From Streptomyces nymphaeiformis (GTDB lineage: Bacteria; Actinomycetota; Actinomycetes; Streptomycetales; Streptomycetaceae): 64,000 nucleotides of DNA. The stretch lies in NCBI RefSeq assembly GCF_014203895.1, contig NZ_JACHJY010000008.1, positions 248,001 to 312,000 of the forward strand, given 5' to 3'. A program made the position numbers and the translations under genes. The notes below the pieces were generated by a model that was given only the letters and a program-made list of their open reading frames with translations, ran no database searches and was not told the origin of the DNA. This document shows positions 60,765 through 64,000 of this stretch, one piece after another. Numbering within the stretch: position 1 is the first letter of the stretch; each line of letters opens with the position of its first letter.

Positions 60765-62774
60765 ATGCCGATGCGAATGCGGAGAACCCGCGGAGCCCGA
60801 CTGACGTACGGAACCCTCGTGTCCGCGGCCACGGCCGCCCTGTTCGCCACCCTGATCACCCCCGCCGGCGCCCAGCCGGACCCGGTCCCGGCCGCCCCGC
60901 GCGAGTCCCGGCCGGCCTATTCGTACGCCGACGCCGTCCGCGAGTCCGTCTGGGTCGACACCGGCCTCGACGGCGACGGCGACGGGCGCGCCGACCGGGT
61001 CGCCGTCGACATCGTGCGCCCCCGCGAGCCCGCGGCGGCCGGCCGGCGGATCCCGGTCATCATGGACGCCAGCCCGTACTACGCCTGCTGCGGACGCGGC
61101 AACGAGGGCCAGAAGAAGACCTACGACGCCGACGGCAACCCCGTCCAGCTCCCGCTCTTCTACGACAACTACTTCGTCCCGCGCGGCTACGCCTTCGTCG
61201 CCGTCGACCTCGCCGGCACCAACCGCTCCGACGGCTGCGACGACGTCGGCGGACGCTCCGACATCCAGTCCGCGAAGGCCGTCGTCGACTGGCTGAACGG
61301 CCGCGCCCGCGGCTACACCTCCCGCACCGGCGGCACCCCGGCCCGCGCCACCGCGTGGAGCACCGGGAACGTCGGCATGATCGGCAAGAGCTGGGACGGC
61401 ACCATCGCCAACGGCGTCGCCGCCACCGGCGTCGAAGGGCTGAAAACGATCGTTCCGATCGGTGCGATCTCCTCCTGGTACGACTACTTCCACTCACAGG
61501 GCGCCCCGCTCTACGACGCCAACCCCAGCTGGCTCTCCGAGTACGTGAACAGCCCCGAGGCGCAGGGCCGCTGCGGCGCCGTCCAGGACCGGATCACCTC
61601 CGGCACCCCGTACACCGCCGACTGGACCCCGGCCTGGACCGAGCGCGACTACGTGAAGGACGCCGGCAAGGTCAGGGCCAGCGTCTTCGTCGTCCACGGA
61701 CAGCAGGACCTCAACGTCCGCACCAAGCAGTTCGGCCAGTGGTGGGACGCCCTCGCGGCCCACGGCGTCGAGCGGAAGATCTGGCTCTCCCAGACCGGCC
61801 ACGTCGACCCCTTCGACTTCCGGCGCGCCGACTGGGTCCGCACCCTGCACCGCTGGTTCGACCACTACCTCCTCGGCTACGACAACGGCGTCGACCGCGA
61901 GCCCGTCGCCGACGTCGAGCGCGCCCCGGACGTCTGGACCACCGACCGGCAGTGGCCGCCGCGCACCACGGCGGCCACCACCCTGCGCCCCGCCCCCGGC
62001 GCCGCCCCGGGACCGGGCGTCCTCGGCCGCGCGTCCGCCGCTCCCGGCGCCACGGCGACCCTCACCGACGACCCGGCCCTGGGCGAGCTGGACTGGGCCG
62101 CGCGGATCGACGACCCGACCCCCGAGAAGGCCGGGTTCGTCACCCGTCCGCTCTCCCGTGACCTGCGGATCTCCGGCTCCTCGAAGGTGACGGTCACCGC
62201 GACGCCCACCACGTCCACCGCGTACCTCTCCGCCGTCCTCGTCGACCTCGGGCCGGCCACGATCCGGGACTACGCGGCGGCCGGCGAGGGCATCAGCACG
62301 CTCACCGACCGCACCTGCTGGGGCGCGAGCACGCCCGGTGACAGCGCCTGCTTCAAGGAGACCGCGGCCCGTACGGCGGACGTCGCGTACACGGTCGTCA
62401 GCCGCGGCTGGGCCGACCTCGGCACGTGGGCCGACCCGGGCCGGGAGCGCCCGCTGACCCCCGGGAGGGCGTACACCCTCACCCTCGACCTCGCGCCGAC
62501 CGACCACGTCGTCCCGGCCGGCCACCGGCTCGCCCTGATCGTCGGCGGCACCGACAAGGACCTCATCGACCCTCCGTCGACCACCCCGACCCTCACTCTC
62601 GACCTCGCCCGCACCTGGGCGAAGCTGCCCTTCGTCGGCGGTGCCGGGGCGTTCGACCGGGCGACGACGGGAGCGGCCCCGGCCGTTCCGGCGCCGACCG
62701 GGGCGCCGTCCCTGAGCGGCCCCGTCCCGCCGGCCCCCGCCACCGGACCGCGCCTGCCCGGGGAGGCCCGATGA
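60765..62774 (+). CDS. Secreted Xaa-Pro dipeptidyl-peptidase (S15/CocE family)
   Basis: The 669-residue preprotein has a signal peptide (to about residue 36), an alpha/beta hydrolase domain with Ser in GKSWDGTIA, Asp in HGQQDLNV and His in TGHVDPFD, and a C-terminal jelly-roll domain (RISGSSKVTVTATP, PAGHRLALIVGGTD). The order matches S15 dipeptidyl-peptidases, which remove X-Pro dipeptides. VDLAGTNRSDGCDD is typical of the active-site region. Its stop overlaps the start of the M14 gene, so both act together in protein breakdown. Confidence 0.93.
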   Translation: MPMRMRRTRGARLTYGTLVSAATAALFATLITPAGAQPDPVPAAPRESRPAYSYADAVRESVWVDTGLDGDGDGRADRVAVDIVRPREPAAAGRRIPVIMDASPYYACCGRGNEGQKKTYDADGNPVQLPLFYDNYFVPRGYAFVAVDLAGTNRSDGCDDVGGRSDIQSAKAVVDWLNGRARGYTSRTGGTPARATAWSTGNVGMIGKSWDGTIANGVAATGVEGLKTIVPIGAISSWYDYFHSQGAPLYDANPSWLSEYVNSPEAQGRCGAVQDRITSGTPYTADWTPAWTERDYVKDAGKVRASVFVVHGQQDLNVRTKQFGQWWDALAAHGVERKIWLSQTGHVDPFDFRRADWVRTLHRWFDHYLLGYDNGVDREPVADVERAPDVWTTDRQWPPRTTAATTLRPAPGAAPGPGVLGRASAAPGATATLTDDPALGELDWAARIDDPTPEKAGFVTRPLSRDLRISGSSKVTVTATPTTSTAYLSAVLVDLGPATIRDYAAAGEGISTLTDRTCWGASTPGDSACFKETAARTADVAYTVVSRGWADLGTWADPGRERPLTPGRAYTLTLDLAPTDHVVPAGHRLALIVGGTDKDLIDPPSTTPTLTLDLARTWAKLPFVGGAGAFDRATTGAAPAVPAPTGAPSLSGPVPPAPATGPRLPGEAR

Positions 62775-64000
62775 ACCCCCGTCCCCGGCAGCGGAGCTCC
62801 CGGCGGGCGCTCGCCCTCGCCGTCGGCGCCGCCGCCCTCGCCCTGCCGCTCGTCACCGTCCCCGCGAAGGCGGCGGACAGCGCGCCGGCGCAGGCCCTCC
62901 CGCGCACCGGCTTCGAGGAGAGCAACGGCGGCCGGTGGACGACCGAGGCCGAGGAGACGGAGTTCCTCGCGGCGGTCGACCGGGGGAGCGACCGGGTGTC
63001 ACTGCGCGAGATCGGCACCACCGGACAGGGCCGCCCACTCAGGCTCGCCACCCTCGGAGCGGGCGGCACGACCGTGCTGCTCGTCTGCAGCCAGCACGGC
63101 GACGAGCCGGCGGGCCGGGAGACCTGTCTGAGCACGCTGCGCGACCTCGCGTACGCCGAGGACGAGGCGACCCGGCGCTTCCTCGCCCGCACCACCCTCC
63201 TCGTCGTCCCGACCGCGAACCCCGACGGCCGGGAGGCCGACACCCGCGGCAACGGCGACGGCATCGACGTCAACCGCGACCACCTCGCCCTGCGGACCGC
63301 GGAGGCCCGCGCGATCGCCGCCGTCGTCCGCGACCGCAAGCCGTCGCTCGTCTACGACCTCCACGAGTACGGCGCCACCCCCCGCTACTACGACAAGGAC
63401 CTGCTCGCCCTCTGGCCCCGCAGCCTCGACGCCGACCCGCACGTCCACGACGAGTCCCGGACGCTCTCGGAGTCCTACGTCCGGCCCGCCGCCGGGCTCG
63501 CCGGATACAGCAGCGGCATCTACGGCATCTGGACCGACCCCCTCACCGGCGAGCCGGTCAAGCAGGTCGCGGGGGACGGCCAGGAGCGGATCCTGCGCAA
63601 CACGGCGGGCATCAAGCACTCCGCCGGACTCCTCGTCGAGACCCGGGTGGACGCCTTCGACCAGGCGGAGAAGGACGATCCGGCCCTGAACCGGCGGCGC
63701 CGCGTCGCCACCCAGCACGCCGCCCTGCGCGGGGCCTTCGCCTATCTGGACGAGCGGCGCGGGCCGCTCACGGCGGCCACCGCCCTCGCCCGGCGCGCCG
63801 GGTTCGCCGACCGGGGCCCGGTCTACCTCGGCGGCGCCGACAACGACCCGGCCGAGCCGGCGGAGATCCTCGCCGACCCGCCCTGCGGCTACCGCCTGGA
63901 CGCCGCCCAGTACGCCGAGGTGGGCGACGAACTCGCCCTGCACGGAGTGACCGTACGGGCGGAGGGCGCCGGGGTGTTCGTGCCGCTGCGCCAGTCGCAG
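62771..64000 (+). CDS. Secreted M14 zinc carboxypeptidase (runs off the window)
   Basis: The gene starts with ATG 62771 overlapping the previous TGA and has no stop by 64000. The visible 410 residues have a signal peptide (about residues 1-34, AKA-AD) and the M14 zinc site: SQHGDEPAGRE (HxxE), substrate-binding Arg in GIDVNRDH, third ligand His in YDLHEYG and catalytic Glu in LLVETRVD. It would remove C-terminal residues from extracellular peptides and completes a set of three adjacent secreted exopeptidases. Confidence 0.92.
   Translation, partial: MNPRPRQRSSRRALALAVGAAALALPLVTVPAKAADSAPAQALPRTGFEESNGGRWTTEAEETEFLAAVDRGSDRVSLREIGTTGQGRPLRLATLGAGGTTVLLVCSQHGDEPAGRETCLSTLRDLAYAEDEATRRFLARTTLLVVPTANPDGREADTRGNGDGIDVNRDHLALRTAEARAIAAVVRDRKPSLVYDLHEYGATPRYYDKDLLALWPRSLDADPHVHDESRTLSESYVRPAAGLAGYSSGIYGIWTDPLTGEPVKQVAGDGQERILRNTAGIKHSAGLLVETRVDAFDQAEKDDPALNRRRRVATQHAALRGAFAYLDERRGPLTAATALARRAGFADRGPVYLGGADNDPAEPAEILADPPCGYRLDAAQYAEVGDELALHGVTVRAEGAGVFVPLRQSQ

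Noticed and set aside
62999..63943. Minus-strand 314-codon frame at the window end
   Set aside because: It is the shadow of the M14 carboxypeptidase gene, whose zinc-site motifs are clear on the plus strand.

Overview
The window is a stretch of actinobacterial chromosome, almost certainly from Streptomyces or a close relative. The DNA is very GC-rich and third codon positions are almost all G or C. GTG starts are common. Lineage-typical families are present: an SsgA-like sporulation protein, a WhiB protein, two XRE/DUF397/ATPase modules, an RxHxDL leader peptide and several TetR, MerR, LysR and IclR regulators. I found one TTA codon inside a gene (40644-40646), which in this genus would need the bldA tRNA. 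Many genes carry a TANNNT-like -10 box only 6-8 bases before the start codon, the layout of leaderless mRNAs.

Layout. 0-5 kb: end of a WYL-type regulator, a divergent NmrA-like/AraC pair, a His-rich methyltransferase behind a tandem-repeat operator, a cytosolic ricin-fold lectin and a SUKH-4-like protein. 5-10.3 kb: aldo/keto reductase, long-chain acyl-CoA synthetase, and a LysR regulator divergent from a bile-acid-symporter-type carrier. 10.4-12.1 kb: isochorismatase-fold hydrolase, 2Fe-2S protein and FdhD. 12.4-15.6 kb: KAS III homologue, anchored surface protein with class F sortase, tRNA-Leu(GAG), YjdM/PhnA protein. 15.7-19.6 kb: methyltransferase and the first XRE/DUF397/ATPase module with a PF04672 methyltransferase. 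19.6-25.9 kb: secreted M64 metalloprotease, GH4 glycosidase, YchJ protein, 14-TM drug exporter. 26.3-28.4 kb: divergent ATP-dependent DNA ligase and LigD-type polymerase. 28.5-30.1 kb: alpha/beta hydrolase and convergent TetR.

30.1-37.2 kb is the most interesting part, an organosulfur-acquisition locus. An IclR regulator faces a 33-codon leader peptide and six genes. These encode a DszB-like sulfinate desulfinase homologue with the Cys/His/Arg catalytic triad apparently conserved, a lipoprotein binding protein, ABC permease, ABC ATPase, a second binding-protein-fold polypeptide without an export signal, and an SsuD-like FMNH2-dependent monooxygenase. The last five genes are joined by ATGA overlaps or a 4-base gap. 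The layout suggests import of an organosulfur compound, oxygenolytic C-S cleavage and desulfination to sulfite, under IclR control and possibly cysteine-sensing attenuation.

37.2-43.7 kb: a coding-like gene remnant, WhiB, stearoyl-ACP desaturase, the second (mirror-image) XRE/DUF397/ATPase module whose ATPase is degenerate and carries the TTA codon, an ABC-F protein with a structured leader, SsgA-like protein, and a double Fe-S protein. 43.8-48.2 kb: secreted beta-propeller, YciI, endonuclease V, small membrane proteins, VOC protein, saccharopine-dehydrogenase-like reductase. 48.4-54.9 kb: a beta-oxidation operon (CoA-transferase/racemase family protein, acyl-CoA dehydrogenase, thiolase, FadB) with a convergent MerR. 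55.0-56.3 kb: an HTH protein and Clp-N-domain protein divergent from a macro-domain protein across two copies of a TGTCAA-N6-TTGACA operator, one inside a 38-base perfect palindrome. 56.4-64 kb: membrane protein, secreted sphingomyelinase-type phosphodiesterase, MpaB-type oxygenase, and three secreted peptidases (M1, Xaa-Pro dipeptidyl-peptidase, M14 running off the end).
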